DNA of 64,000 nucleotides from Zongyangia gallinarum (GCA_904419315.1 CAJFQY010000003.1:1-64000); one strand, 5' to 3'. Positions 33,332 to 42,380 are shown, counted from the stretch's first letter. Notes: generated from the letters alone by a model not told the origin. A program made the numbers and translations.

Positions 33332-34859
33332 ACTTTCCGCCTTTATGCTTATCGGAGGAGGGAAGCATTTTCCTTTCCTCTTCCGAGGTGGTCTTCAGCT
33401 CAAACCAGAAGATACTCCCCTGGCCGATGGAGCTGATGACCCCATAGGCCGCGCCGTGGAGATCCAGGATGTTTTTGACAATAGAAAGGCCCAAACCAGT
33501 ACCAATGGCCGCCCGTTTATGAGATTTATCCACCTTGTAATACCGGTCCCAAATATAGGGGATTTCCTCTTGGGCAATACCGTCACCGGTATCGATGATT
33601 TCCAGCTTCACCGCGCCTTCCCGGACACTTTGGCAGACGGTCACCGTCTTATCCGGGCCGGTGTAGTTGATGGCATTGTTGATGAGATTATAGATCACCT
33701 GGGACATTTTCAGCTCATCTGCCATGACCATCGCCTCGGCATCGGCAATAAACTTGATGTGATAGCCCTCCTGCTCTGTCAGCTTCATATAGCGGGTCAT
33801 GATCTCCCGGACCGTCTGGGTGATGTTAAACTCAGAAAGGCTCAAGGTCATGGTGCCCGACTGCAACTTGGAAATGTCCATCAGGTCGTTGACCAGGCTG
33901 GTGAGCCTTTTTGCTTCGTCAATGATGATCTGGATATTCTCCGGCGTGTTTTCCCCAGGGATATCCCGCATGACCTCGGCATAGCCGGTAATCATGGTCA
34001 GAGGGGTTCGCAGATCGTGGGAAATGTTGGCGATAAGCTCCCGGCGCAGCCCTTCCACCTTGGAAAGCTCCTTGGCGGCATAGTTGAGGGTATCGCCCAA
34101 CTCGGAGATTTCCCGATATCCTCCCCCCGCGAAGGTGGTATCATATTTTCCCTTGGCCAGTTCTTTCGCCGACTGGTTGATCTTGATAATAGGCTCGGAA
34201 ATCTGCCGGGAGAGAAGCAGGGCCAGACCTACACAGAGCACCAGGAGAATGATGGTGACATAAATCAGCTGTACCCGCAAAGTCTCCACCGTAGAGTTGA
34301 CCGGTGTAATGGTAGAGTTGAGAAGGATCATGACGGTGTCTCCGTCCGATCGCTCCACCAGCTGGGCATATACCATATTTTCCACCTTGGTCCGCATGGG
34401 CGGCGGTACATCCCAGCCCTTTTTCTCCATCTTGACCCAAAATTCCTCACTCCACTGATCCTGAGAAATCAACTCGAAGGTCGTTCCGCCGCCCTCCTCC
34501 GCCTTTTCATACATAGCCGAGAGATCCTTCACATTCATCTTATGAATGGTACACTCTGCCACGGATTCGTAGGAATAAAGGTTTGCAAAATTTTCATCCA
34601 CAATGCGGATGCAGGTATCATTGCGTTTGGATAGATTCTCTATCAGTGAATCAAGATCGTCGTTGTCAATGTTGCGGACAATGCTTTCCGCAGTGGACTT
34701 AATATTCTGGGTCTTGATGGCCTTGTAAAAGCTCTCCAGAAATACAGTTTGAAACAGCCACAGCAATACCAGCATAAAGCCCACAAATACTACAAGGTAG
34801 CCAAAGAGTTTCCACTTGATGCTCACCTTATTTTTTAGATGCAGTTTATTCCACTTCAA
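33330..34859 (-). CDS. Sensor histidine kinase
   Basis: A 509-residue membrane kinase. TM1 spans about 20-40, an extracytoplasmic sensor domain about 41-195, and TM2 about 197-216. A HAMP domain (about 217-268) leads to the phospho-acceptor H281 in NISHDLRTPLT. An ATPase domain follows (NLINNAINYT, DTGDGI, GTGLGLSIV). The start is taken as TTG 34859, which overlaps the response regulator end by 14 bp; GTG 34826 is a weaker alternative. It phosphorylates the regulator encoded just upstream. The sensor domain has no recognisable fold and the signal is unknown. The C-terminal tail is short and basic. Confidence 0.9.
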   Translation of the reverse strand: MKWNKLHLKNKVSIKWKLFGYLVVFVGFMLVLLWLFQTVFLESFYKAIKTQNIKSTAESIVRNIDNDDLDSLIENLSKRNDTCIRIVDENFANLYSYESVAECTIHKMNVKDLSAMYEKAEEGGGTTFELISQDQWSEEFWVKMEKKGWDVPPPMRTKVENMVYAQLVERSDGDTVMILLNSTITPVNSTVETLRVQLIYVTIILLVLCVGLALLLSRQISEPIIKINQSAKELAKGKYDTTFAGGGYREISELGDTLNYAAKELSKVEGLRRELIANISHDLRTPLTMITGYAEVMRDIPGENTPENIQIIIDEAKRLTSLVNDLMDISKLQSGTMTLSLSEFNITQTVREIMTRYMKLTEQEGYHIKFIADAEAMVMADELKMSQVIYNLINNAINYTGPDKTVTVCQSVREGAVKLEIIDTGDGIAQEEIPYIWDRYYKVDKSHKRAAIGTGLGLSIVKNILDLHGAAYGVISSIGQGSIFWFELKTTSEEERKMLPSSDKHKGGK

Positions 34860-35514
34860 AGCGGTATCCCACCCCTCGCAACGTTACAATAAACTTGCTG
34901 TATGGGCCCAGTGTTTTGCGCAGCAGTTTAATATGGGTGTCCAGCGTACGGTCATCGCCGTAAAAGTCATAGCCCCACACGTCACTGATGAGCTTTTCCC
35001 GAGTCAGTGCAATGCCACGGTTTTTCACCATATAGAAAAACAGATCGTACTCTTTGGGGGACATGTCCACCTTCTCCCCGTCCACATAGACAAGGCGTCC
35101 GGTGAAGTCCACCGTCAGCCCCTCAAAGGAAAGGACTTCCTTCTGGGTCTCCCCGCTGCTGCGTTTGACAATGGCTGCTACCCGCATCATCAGTTCTTTG
35201 GGAGAGAAAGGCTTGACCACATAGTCGTCGATGCCAAGCTCAAAGCCGTGGATTTTATCGTACTCCTCCCCACGGGCGGAAAGCATGAGCATAGGTACAT
35301 TTTTAAATTTGCGGATCTCCCTGCACGCGGAAAACCCATCTAATTCCGGCATCATCACATCCATAATCACAATGTCGAAATCCTGCTCCTTGCAGAGCGT
35401 TACCGCTTCCATGCCATCAGCGGCTTCCACCACTTCATGGCCTTCAAAATTTGCATATTTTTTAATCATTTGGCGGATCCGCTCTTCATCGTCCACCACA
35501 AGAATCCGATACAT
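34846..35514 (-). CDS. OmpR-family response regulator
   Basis: A 222-residue two-domain regulator. The receiver domain has the acidic pocket D8-D9, phospho-acceptor D52 (VIMDVMMPE), S79 and K101. The DNA-binding domain from about 125 is a winged helix (SPKEYDLFFYMVKNRG, RTLDTHIKLLRKTLG). It acts in the cytoplasm as a transcription factor. GGAGG lies 6 nt before the ATG. It overlaps the kinase gene, forming a classical two-component pair. Target genes are not evident nearby. Confidence 0.95.
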   Translation of the reverse strand: MYRILVVDDEERIRQMIKKYANFEGHEVVEAADGMEAVTLCKEQDFDIVIMDVMMPELDGFSACREIRKFKNVPMLMLSARGEEYDKIHGFELGIDDYVVKPFSPKELMMRVAAIVKRSSGETQKEVLSFEGLTVDFTGRLVYVDGEKVDMSPKEYDLFFYMVKNRGIALTREKLISDVWGYDFYGDDRTLDTHIKLLRKTLGPYSKFIVTLRGVGYRFEVE

Positions 35515-35855
35515 AGGTCCCCTCCAAATTTATTCTGGTTTTTATTTTGATATAATAAAATATTTTAATCCGCCTGTGTGACGGCTGCATGAAGATAGGC
35601 TGAAAAACCAACTGAAGAAAATTCACACACAGGGTCAAAAAAGCCCCGTACCACAGGGCACAGGGCGATTTTTCTTCTGAATACCATCCGAAGGAAGGTG
35701 ATGGCATCCAGAGTAGAGAGAAGAAAAGAGGAAAGAAATATGAAAAGAAGTTATTAGCAAGCATCTTTCTTGATGCTGGTTTTAGTATAAAAGGCGAATG
35801 TGACCTCCATATGAAGGTCTCATGAACCCTGTAAGAATTTGGAGAAAAAAGCTCT
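35515..35855. other. Non-coding gap between the two-component genes and the acetyltransferase
   Basis: Holds the ribosome binding site of the response regulator gene and an AT-rich stretch with a 12-bp palindrome TAAAATATTTTA at 35556-35567, a possible promoter region or operator. A small hairpin (GCATC/GATGC, 35761-35776) has no T-run. No clear -35/-10 pair and no convincing gene were seen. Confidence 0.45.
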
Positions 35856-36473
35856 TCAAAATTCCCCTTCCCTTAAAATCTCCTGTAATCTCTCTGCGGA
35901 AAGGGCCGCAATACTGATCGGAGGCACCGGTTCCCTATCAAAATTGCCCAGATGTCTTTCCAGGCAGATGACATCATGCCACCGGCCCAGCTTGTATCCA
36001 CACCGATGCCAGATCCCGGCATCTTCAAAGCCAAAAGCTTTGTGCAGCGCCAAGCTTCCGGCGTTGGGCAGGGTGACTACCCCATAAGCGTTGTAGTAGC
36101 CCAGCTCCTCAGCAAAGGCCAAGAGACGGGCATAGAAGCCAGAGCCAATTCCCCGGTTTTGAAACCTCTCCTCAATATAAACAGAGGTCTCCACATCCCA
36201 GTCATAGGCCGCCCGCTCTCTAAAGGGGGAAAGATAGGCATATCCGGCAATCTCGCCCCGCTCTTCGCAAACCAAATAGGGGTATTGGGCCGATATATGC
36301 CGGATACGGCTGGCAAACTCCGCCACCGAAGGCACATCGTATTCAAAAGTTACCGCCGTATCTGTAACATAGGGGCGGTAAATATCCCGTAGTCGCCCGG
36401 CATCCGCTTCCCTAGCCAAACGGAAAATCCGTCCTGGCCCACCACTGTCGCCCCTTGTAGCATTAGTCTCCAT
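35856..36473 (-). CDS. GNAT family N-acetyltransferase (phosphinothricin acetyltransferase-like)
   Basis: A 205-residue acetyl-CoA-dependent acetyltransferase. The GNAT motif A appears as VYIEERFQNRGIGSGFYARLL, with preceding YAYLSPFRERAAYDWDVETSVY and following GFEDAGIWHRCGYKLGRWHDV, all typical of the PAT/YncA group that acetylates small amines or amino acid analogues. ATG 36473 overlaps the aldo/keto reductase end by 11 bp, with GAGGAGG inside that gene; longer starts are rejected. The last 30 residues (NFDREPVPPISIAALSAERLQEIL) extend beyond the usual GNAT fold. The substrate is unknown. Confidence 0.88.
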   Translation of the reverse strand: METNATRGDSGGPGRIFRLAREADAGRLRDIYRPYVTDTAVTFEYDVPSVAEFASRIRHISAQYPYLVCEERGEIAGYAYLSPFRERAAYDWDVETSVYIEERFQNRGIGSGFYARLLAFAEELGYYNAYGVVTLPNAGSLALHKAFGFEDAGIWHRCGYKLGRWHDVICLERHLGNFDREPVPPISIAALSAERLQEILREGEF

Positions 36474-37434
36474 ATAAAGCCCGTTCCTCCTCCGGAGCGA
36501 TGACGAAGTCCCCGCCGGACATGGAGTCCTTGAGCTGATCCAGGCTGGAGCAGCCCACAATGGCAAAGCCCTCTACAGGGTTGGAGGTGATGAAAGAAAG
36601 GGCCACTGCTGCCGGAGAGAGCCCATTTTTCTCCCCAAAAGCCTTGACCCGCTGGGCACGGGCCACATTTTCTGGACTGAGGAAACGCTTGCGGGCTTTT
36701 TCGTTAAGTCCCTCTTCCCCCAGTGTCAAATATTTGGAGAAAAAGCCCTTGGCCTGGGGGCAGTAGGCCATGACCGGCATGCCGCTCTCCCGGTACCAAT
36801 GGTATTCTTCCTTGGTCATGGTCTCCATGGTGGGGTCTCCATACTGCTCCTTGGTGGTGGATGCCAGACTCCACTGGATCTGGCTCATGGCGATAGGTGT
36901 CTTTCCCGCCCTTGCCGCATAAGCGTTTGCCTCGGCAATCCGTTTAGCGCTCCAATTGGACACCGCCGGGAATTTGATCTTCCCTTCCTTCACAAATTCA
37001 TCCAGATAATCTATAATATAGGATACATCCCGGCTGGGATCATCACGGTGCAGCCAGTAAATATCCACACAGTCCACACCTAGATTGCGCAAACTTTCTT
37101 CCAGGTCCGCCGCCACCTCTTCCTTAGCCAAACGGATGGTCTTTTTATCATAAGCGGAAGGATGTCCCCCCTTGGTGGAAAGGATTACCTTTTCCCTGGC
37201 TCCCCGGCTTTTCAGCCAGCGGCCGATGATGGTCTCGCTCAGTCCTTCGCCGCCCGGATAGTCGTTGACATAGGCCCTGGCTGTATCGATACAGTTGCCG
37301 CCATGAGCCACATAATAATCGAGCATTTCAAAGGATTCCTTTTCTGTCAGCCGGGTACCGAAAATCATGGTGCCCAACACAATCTTACTCATATCCAGGG
37401 TAAAATCTCCGGATGTGATGGATGCATATCGCAT
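36463..37434 (-). CDS. Aldo/keto reductase
   Basis: A 323-residue NAD(P)H-dependent oxidoreductase with a TIM-barrel fold. Catalytic residues are D and Y in CIDTARAYVND (near 49-55), K in LSTKGG (near 87) and H in YWLHRDDPS (near 125). The C-terminal cofactor segment is AIVGCSSLDQLKDS. GGAGGG stands 6 nt before the ATG. The substrate is an unknown aldehyde, ketone or sugar; AKRs of this type occur in many gut Firmicutes. It is the first gene of a two-gene operon with the acetyltransferase. Confidence 0.92.
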   Translation of the reverse strand: MRYASITSGDFTLDMSKIVLGTMIFGTRLTEKESFEMLDYYVAHGGNCIDTARAYVNDYPGGEGLSETIIGRWLKSRGAREKVILSTKGGHPSAYDKKTIRLAKEEVAADLEESLRNLGVDCVDIYWLHRDDPSRDVSYIIDYLDEFVKEGKIKFPAVSNWSAKRIAEANAYAARAGKTPIAMSQIQWSLASTTKEQYGDPTMETMTKEEYHWYRESGMPVMAYCPQAKGFFSKYLTLGEEGLNEKARKRFLSPENVARAQRVKAFGEKNGLSPAAVALSFITSNPVEGFAIVGCSSLDQLKDSMSGGDFVIAPEEERALYGD

Positions 37435-37473
37435 AGAGATCCCTCCGTTTTTCCTTTAGCCTTATTTTCCCTT

Positions 37474-37502
37474 ATTTTACAACAATCCGTCAGGAGGGAC
37501 AA
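37474..37502 (-). promoter_or_regulatory. Promoter of the aldo/keto reductase operon
   Basis: Reading leftward, TTGTCC (37497-37502), 17 bp, TAAAAT (37474-37479). The -35 is a partial match. The start codon is 40 bp beyond the -10. Confidence 0.55.
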
Positions 37503-37792
37503 GAAAGTCTTTTTATTTTTTATAGAATCTCCCTCAATTTGGATATTCTATTAATATTTCCGAAAGAAACTTGTGAAAAATATTCATAAATTTACACATA
37601 AATTAAGAAAACTTTAAGCGTTTAGTACTTTTATCTGGGGATAAAGTGTGGTAACATAGAAGCAATGCAACTTGTATCATAAAAAGTATATGCTAGGGCT
37701 CTTTGATCCTGTGTTTTTGACAGGAAATCGGGTCCTAAACACCATAGATGAAAACCAGAGGAAGAAAAAACAATTGTCAGAGGTGACCCTAT
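37503..37792. other. Non-coding AT-rich region upstream of the EEP-family gene
   Basis: Should contain the promoter of the gene at 37793, but no convincing -35/-10 pair was found. A small hairpin (TCCTGT...ACAGGA, about 37708-37726) lies in the leader. No coding potential was seen. Confidence 0.4.
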
Positions 37793-38656
37793 TTGATTCG
37801 AACCAATTCTTTTTATCCCAGCGGTTGCTTTAAGGTGGCGTCCTTTAACCTGCGCACCGATAGCAGGGGCGATAAATTCAACCGCTGGGAATATCGCAAG
37901 CAATTGGCCATAGAGGCCATCCGCCGCACCGGGGCCAGCGTCATCGGTGTACAGGAGGCCCTGCCTGCCATGCGGGAAGACTTGCAGCGGATGCTGAAAG
38001 GCTACAGCGTATTTGGCTGGGGACGCAGCAAAAATAAGCAGAGCGAACACTCCGATATTATCATCCGCAACGAGGACGCCAATGTAGAATTCCACAAAAC
38101 CATCTGGCTTTCCAAACATCCTGAGATTCCGGGAAGCCGTGCCTATTTCGCCGTATTTCCCCGTATCTGCACAGTGGCAGAGGTCCATTTCAAAGGGATG
38201 GAGGACAGGCGTGTCCGGGTGTTTAATACCCACTTTGACCATGTTTGTGGCCTGGCCAGAAGGTTGGGGGTGGAAATCATCCTGCGCTATATCCACGAAT
38301 ACAACAAGACGGATCCCCTGCCCACCATCATCATGGGGGACTTTAACGCTAAGCGAAGCAGCAAATGTGTGCGGATGCTCCGGGAAAATACCCACGGCTA
38401 CTCGGATCTTCGCTTTGTGGATGTTTATTCTTATTTTGACAAACATCACGAAGAGCCTATGAATACTTACCATGGCTTTAAGGGGAAACTGGGGAAAAGC
38501 CCCATCGATTATATCTTTGTCACCGACGATTTTACTGTGGAAAACGTGAAAATTGACACCAGCATGATCGATGGCCGTTATCCCTCTGACCACTATCCTG
38601 TTATCGCCACCCTTTCCCTCAAAAAGAAACAGAAGGACATTCAGAAGTCGGCGTAA
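37793..38656 (+). CDS. Endonuclease/exonuclease/phosphatase family protein
   Basis: A 287-residue metal-dependent phosphoesterase of the DNase I-like EEP superfamily. Conserved pieces are VASFNLR (Asn, metal site), GVQEAL (catalytic Glu), VFNTHFDH (general His), IMGDFNA (Asp-Asn) and SDHYPVIATL (C-terminal Asp-His). The start is TTG 37793, with AGAGGTGA 6 nt upstream; no ATG is suitably placed. No signal peptide is seen, so it is probably cytoplasmic. The substrate could be nucleic acid, phosphoinositide-like lipid or sugar phosphate. It is monocistronic, ending in a terminator. Confidence 0.88.
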   Translation: MIRTNSFYPSGCFKVASFNLRTDSRGDKFNRWEYRKQLAIEAIRRTGASVIGVQEALPAMREDLQRMLKGYSVFGWGRSKNKQSEHSDIIIRNEDANVEFHKTIWLSKHPEIPGSRAYFAVFPRICTVAEVHFKGMEDRRVRVFNTHFDHVCGLARRLGVEIILRYIHEYNKTDPLPTIIMGDFNAKRSSKCVRMLRENTHGYSDLRFVDVYSYFDKHHEEPMNTYHGFKGKLGKSPIDYIFVTDDFTVENVKIDTSMIDGRYPSDHYPVIATLSLKKKQKDIQKSA

Positions 38657-38693
38657 ATAAATTGCGACTGCTTCTTAAACATTTTGTAAATTT

Positions 38694-38729
38694 AAGGATA
38701 TCTGCCTGGAAATGGCGGATATCCTTTTG
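38694..38729 (+). terminator. Terminator of the EEP-family gene
   Basis: A 13-bp stem with one G-U pair (AAGGATATCTGCC with GGCGGATATCCTT) and a 7-nt loop, followed by TTTT. Its tail overlaps the -35 of the next promoter. Confidence 0.8.
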
Positions 38730-38755
38730 ACTTTCTCTCCCCCGTTTGCTATAGT
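38727..38755 (+). promoter_or_regulatory. Promoter of the gene at 38820
   Basis: TTGACT (38727-38732), 17 bp, TATAGT (38750-38755); five of six matches to each element. Confidence 0.78.
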
Positions 38756-38819
38756 ATTCGGGTAAATGACGGTTTTGTGGCAACAAAGCCGTCAAGTTGT
38801 CTTTTCAGGGGGGAACACC

Positions 38820-39800
38820 ATGACAAAAACCGGAAAATGGATTGTCGCTATTTTAATTATCATGGTAGCGATTCCTCTCATTGGCATTTTCCTCATACTC
38901 ATTAACTATTCCTTTGCCACCAACCCAGCACAGCTTGACAATGAAATGTGTCATCTTTTTGTCAGTGATTTAAAAAAGGCCTATCCTATAGAGAATGCCA
39001 GGGTAACCTCTCCCTTATCCAATGTAGTCTACATTGATGTGGATCTTGAGGACGCTGTGACAAAGGATCTGAAGGAAAACCGGCAAATTCTCCAAGATAT
39101 CATTCAATATTTTTCCCAAATGGAAGTCGTCAATTCTCTCAAAGACACTTTTTACCATAAGTCCGAGGCATCTTCATCCCAGAAGGGCCAGGTTCATTTT
39201 GACGAGGAGGGAAGGCCTATCCTCACCTATCAGGTTGCTTTGTCAGCTGGTTCCTCCCAGCAGCCTTATTACCGCCTCGCTGCCGGCGACGGTTATCAGG
39301 ACTGTTTTGACTTTTGGAGGATTGAAGATGTAGTATCCGGGAAAGAATATACACTGTGTATAGGAAATCGGATCTTTCACACATCGCTTTCCCAGCAGAT
39401 GCAAGATCTTATGCCGCAATACTGTCCGTCCAGTGATGGATTGGTTACAGCCACCCAGCTCAGCGCAGCCGGCCAGGTTTCCCTCACTGTATTTTTGCCC
39501 AAAGCCCAGGGCTATGACGAAATCCATACCCTATTTGACGAAATGGGCACCCTGATGCTGATGCCGGAAGCCGTGCGCGCTTATGACCAGGTCTCCGGAC
39601 GGACAAGCTCCCAGGCCACCGATTACACCTATACGCTGACCTTCTGCATCCCTGCCCAAACTACAGGACTGTATGAGGTCCTCTACAGTTTTGCCCCTCA
39701 GGTAAAGCAAGACGGTGACGCAGACCTCTCTGTCTGGGAGGTCCGCGATTACCAACAGGACACCGTTTCTACAGAAACCCTCCTGCTGCATCCTGTATAA
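38820..39800 (+). CDS. Membrane-anchored protein of unknown function
   Basis: A 326-residue protein I do not recognise. One N-terminal helix (about 8-30, WIVAILIIMVAIPLIGIFLILI) anchors an extracytoplasmic region of about 295 residues. No repeats, lipobox or sorting signal are visible. The region seems mixed alpha/beta, with a possible duplicated layout: two halves each with a HxSxxQQ-like or aromatic stretch and short Ser/Gln-rich linkers (EASSSQKGQ, SGRTSSQATD). ATG 38820 is preceded by AGGGGGG at 7 nt. It has its own promoter. The PAP2 gene follows after 84 bp and may be co-transcribed. Confidence 0.72.
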   Translation: MTKTGKWIVAILIIMVAIPLIGIFLILINYSFATNPAQLDNEMCHLFVSDLKKAYPIENARVTSPLSNVVYIDVDLEDAVTKDLKENRQILQDIIQYFSQMEVVNSLKDTFYHKSEASSSQKGQVHFDEEGRPILTYQVALSAGSSQQPYYRLAAGDGYQDCFDFWRIEDVVSGKEYTLCIGNRIFHTSLSQQMQDLMPQYCPSSDGLVTATQLSAAGQVSLTVFLPKAQGYDEIHTLFDEMGTLMLMPEAVRAYDQVSGRTSSQATDYTYTLTFCIPAQTTGLYEVLYSFAPQVKQDGDADLSVWEVRDYQQDTVSTETLLLHPV

Positions 39801-39884
39801 TATCTTATAGAATGTCCATGAGTTCTTAGACTTTTCAATCTCTTTTTAGAAACATAACGTACCTTGGGTACAGATCGGAGAATT

Positions 39885-40712
39885 ATGGAAGCTCAAATTA
39901 TCAAATGGATTCAGTCCTTTTCTCATCCCATTCTGGACGGTGTCTTTCAAGTCGTCACCATGTTGGGGGAGGAGCTTTTTATCATCGTCGCAATGGCGCT
40001 TATCTACTGGGTGTTCAATAAAGAGATGGGGAAATATCTGTGCTACAGCCTTTGCGTCACCCTTTGCGTCAACGGCATCATCAAGTCGTTGGTCAAAGCG
40101 CCTCGTCCTATTGGAGAGGAGGGGATCCGCAGTCTACGGGTGGAAACAGCGGACGGTTACTCCTTCCCCAGCGGCCATACCCAGTCCTCTTCCACCTTTT
40201 TCTTCTCTGTTGCCTGCTGGATAAAAAAGTGGTGGCTCTTTCTCATCGCTGCCGTCCTTTCCCTGCTGGTGGCTCTTTCCCGACTTTATCTCGGCGTCCA
40301 TTGGCCCAGAGACGTTATTGCCGGCCTGCTCCTTGGAATTGTATTATCCGCCCTCTCTTATTTTCTCTATCGCAAGGTTAAAAACCGTTTGCTGCTCTTT
40401 GGAGTCACATTGATTCCCCTTCTGACCGGCCTCTTTCTCCCTGATCTGGGACATTATGTCCGGAGCCTGGGGCTTTATCTCGGCTTTGCGTTAGGCGTCC
40501 TGTTTGAAGAGCGGTATGTCAATTTTTCTGTTAAAGGAACTGCTCTCCGGAAGGGACTTCGTTTTCTCCTGGGTGCTTTATGCCTTGGTGTTCTCAAATT
40601 CACTTTGGATCTTCTGGGGGATAGTATTCCGGTACAACTGATCAAATACACCTGTATCTCATTCTTTGGCCTGGGTATCTGGCCCCTGATTTTCACAAAA
40701 CTCCACCTTTAG
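39885..40712 (+). CDS. PAP2 family membrane phosphatase
   Basis: A 275-residue polytopic membrane protein of the type 2 phosphatidic acid phosphatase family. All three catalytic motifs are present: KSLVKAPRP, SFPSGHTQSS and SRLYLGVHWPRD. About eight membrane helices are predicted by eye; the C-terminal half beyond the PAP2 core is an extra membrane domain. It dephosphorylates a lipid phosphate such as undecaprenyl pyrophosphate or phosphatidic acid at the outer face. ATG 39885 has GGAG 4 nt upstream; TTG 39864 is less likely. A strong terminator follows. Confidence 0.9.
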   Translation: MEAQIIKWIQSFSHPILDGVFQVVTMLGEELFIIVAMALIYWVFNKEMGKYLCYSLCVTLCVNGIIKSLVKAPRPIGEEGIRSLRVETADGYSFPSGHTQSSSTFFFSVACWIKKWWLFLIAAVLSLLVALSRLYLGVHWPRDVIAGLLLGIVLSALSYFLYRKVKNRLLLFGVTLIPLLTGLFLPDLGHYVRSLGLYLGFALGVLFEERYVNFSVKGTALRKGLRFLLGALCLGVLKFTLDLLGDSIPVQLIKYTCISFFGLGIWPLIFTKLHL

Positions 40713-40719
40713 TTGATTT

Positions 40720-40745
40720 GCCGTCCCGGCCGGGACGGCTTTTTT
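40720..40745 (+). terminator. Terminator after the PAP2 gene
   Basis: GCCGTCCC pairs with GGGACGGC around GGCC, followed by TTTTTT; a strong factor-independent terminator. Confidence 0.93.
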
Positions 40746-40759
40746 ATGGAGTAAAGCGC

Positions 40760-40788
40760 TTGCCAATCCCCAGGCCGGCAGCTATAAT
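40760..40788 (+). promoter_or_regulatory. birA promoter
   Basis: TTGCCA (40760-40765), 17 bp, consensus TATAAT (40783-40788). The start codon is 28 bp further. Confidence 0.82.
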
Positions 40789-40815
40789 AAAAACATACCT
40801 GCAAGGAGGCCTCCT

Positions 40816-41796
40816 ATGGAAAGAAAAACTCTGCTGGAAATACTGGACTCCGCCGGCGGTGAATTTATCTCCGGCGAGGAATTGGCCGCACGGTTAGGTG
40901 TCACCCGCTCTGCCATTTGGAAAGGAATCCGCCAATTGCGTGCGGAGGGTTATGATATCCGCAGCAAAACCAACAATGGCTATGCCCTGTTGGGGAATCC
41001 CGACCTGCTGACCCCTAAAAAAATTTCGGACTGTACTTCAATGGCATATCCAGCAGAGCAAATTTCTGTTTTTCCCAGTGTCAAATCCACCAATTCCCTG
41101 TTGCGGCAGCAGGCCATGGAGGGCGCTCCAGAAGGGACTGTGGTGGTCGCCGAAGAACAGACCGGCGGCCGCGGACGGATGGGCCGCAGTTTTCTCTCGC
41201 CTCAGGGTGGGCTCTATATGAGTATTTTGGTCCGCCCCCAGATGGAAGCAGGACGCATCCTTTTTCTTACCATGATTGCCGCCTTGAGCGTCATTGACGC
41301 TGTCCAACGCCTGTATGGTGTGACCCTCTCCATTAAATGGGTCAACGACATCTTATTCCACGGCAGAAAGCTCAGCGGCATTCTCACCGAGGCCTCCATG
41401 GACGGTGAAAGCGGTGGATTGGAATTTGCCGCTGTGGGTATTGGGATAAACTTTCGAGGACGCGACCAATTCCCCGCAGAAATAGCGTCTAAAGCCGCTG
41501 TGCTGGAGGAGGTTACCCAGCTTCCTCTTTCTCGCTCTGCGTTATGTGGGGCGATTCTAGACGAATTCTGGGACAGGTATCATGCATTCTCCGCTACAGG
41601 GGAGACCAAAGAGCTTCTTTCCCGCTATCGGAATCATCTCTGTATGCTGGGGCAGCGGATCCGCGTCCTATCGCCCCAAGGGGAATATCATGCTGTAGCC
41701 AAGGATATCGCCGACAATGGGGCACTATTGGTACAGCGGGAAGACGGCAGTATAACTTCTGTACAATCCGGTGAAATTTCGATTCGCCCAGATTAA
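40816..41796 (+). CDS. birA: Biotin--protein ligase / biotin operon repressor
   Basis: A 326-residue bifunctional protein. The N-terminal winged helix (ISGEELAARLGVTRSAIWKGIRQLRAEGY, here split by position 18-46) binds DNA. The ligase domain follows, with biotinyl-AMP loop GGRGRMGR near 118 and KWVNDILF near 176, and a C-terminal SH3-like domain. It attaches biotin to carboxylase carrier proteins and represses biotin genes when biotin is plentiful. AAGGAGG stands 6 nt before the ATG. No biotin synthesis genes are in the window. Confidence 0.95.
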   Translation: MERKTLLEILDSAGGEFISGEELAARLGVTRSAIWKGIRQLRAEGYDIRSKTNNGYALLGNPDLLTPKKISDCTSMAYPAEQISVFPSVKSTNSLLRQQAMEGAPEGTVVVAEEQTGGRGRMGRSFLSPQGGLYMSILVRPQMEAGRILFLTMIAALSVIDAVQRLYGVTLSIKWVNDILFHGRKLSGILTEASMDGESGGLEFAAVGIGINFRGRDQFPAEIASKAAVLEEVTQLPLSRSALCGAILDEFWDRYHAFSATGETKELLSRYRNHLCMLGQRIRVLSPQGEYHAVAKDIADNGALLVQREDGSITSVQSGEISIRPD

Positions 41797-41839
41797 AAAA
41801 ACTTGTGTTTCCTGGTATAAGATGAAAGGAGGGGGACCG

Positions 41840-42052
41840 ATGATTAATAAAACACAGCTTTTTAAATGGCTTTCTATCATCTTCTGTGTGGCCTGTGTCT
41901 GCTTAATGGCCATCTATGTATATGATAAAAACACTGATACCGCCGTGTGGGGCATTACATCTTTTCTTCTGGCCGTGATTTTCAGTATATTCCATAGCCT
42001 CAATAAAAACAAAAGCAAGCAGCCTCAGTCCATCCAGAAACGCCGGAAATAA
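41840..42052 (+). CDS. Small membrane protein of unknown function
   Basis: A 70-residue protein with two hydrophobic segments (about 9-26 and 36-52) and a basic, Lys/Gln-rich tail. ATG 41840 is preceded by AAAGGAGG at about 7 nt, an excellent site that makes translation likely. It begins 43 bp after birA and probably shares its transcript. No function can be assigned. Confidence 0.7.
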   Translation: MINKTQLFKWLSIIFCVACVCLMAIYVYDKNTDTAVWGITSFLLAVIFSIFHSLNKNKSKQPQSIQKRRK

Positions 42053-42065
42053 AATTGCAAATGAG

Positions 42066-42103
42066 AAAAGGCCGGGAGAAAAAATTTTCTCCCGGCCTTT
42101 TTT
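42066..42103. terminator. Terminator after birA and the small membrane protein gene
   Basis: A stem of about 17 bp (AAAAGGCCGGGAGAAAA and its complement) with A and T tracts on both sides. It also lies behind the convergent rpsU gene and could act on both. Confidence 0.9.
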
Positions 42104-42114
42104 CCGTATAAATG

Positions 42115-42140
42115 AAAAAGCGGACAACACTGCCCGCTTT
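42115..42140 (-). terminator. rpsU terminator
   Basis: On the minus strand AAAGCGG pairs with CCGCTTT (10-nt loop), followed by a T-run, 27 bp after the rpsU stop codon. Confidence 0.7.
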
Positions 42141-42166
42141 CATCATCTTTTTGAGCGACACGCCGC

Positions 42167-42343
42167 TTATTTATATTTGCGTTTGCGTGCTGCTTCAGAC
42201 TTCTTTTTCCGTTTGACAGAAGGCTTCTCGTAATGCTCTCTCTTGCGGACCTCAGCCAATACGCCGGCTCTGGCGCACTGTCTCTTAAACCGTCTCAGAG
42301 CGCTGTCAAGAGATTCATTATCTTTAATACGAATTTCAGCCAT
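42167..42343 (-). CDS. rpsU: 30S ribosomal protein S21
   Basis: A 58-residue basic protein read directly from the sequence: it begins MAEIRIKDNESLDSALRRF and ends RKRKYK. It matches S21 (the RFKRQCARAGVL segment is the family hallmark) and has the Lys/Arg-rich C-terminal half. It joins the platform of the small ribosomal subunit near the anti-Shine-Dalgarno region. GGAGGG lies 9 nt before the ATG. It has its own strong promoter (42405-42434) and terminator. Confidence 0.97.
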   Translation of the reverse strand: MAEIRIKDNESLDSALRRFKRQCARAGVLAEVRKREHYEKPSVKRKKKSEAARKRKYK

Positions 42344-42380
42344 TTACTAATTCCCTCCCTCCGCCATGCGACAGGAGTTT

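Noticed and set aside
33315..34634. Plus-strand open frame of 439 codons opposite the histidine kinase
   Set aside because: Antisense shadow of a clear kinase gene, and it starts within a terminator.
35486..35764. Leftward 92-codon frame with a hydrophobic start
   Set aside because: It overlaps the response regulator start, has no ribosome binding site, and matches no family. The region looks like AT-rich promoter DNA.
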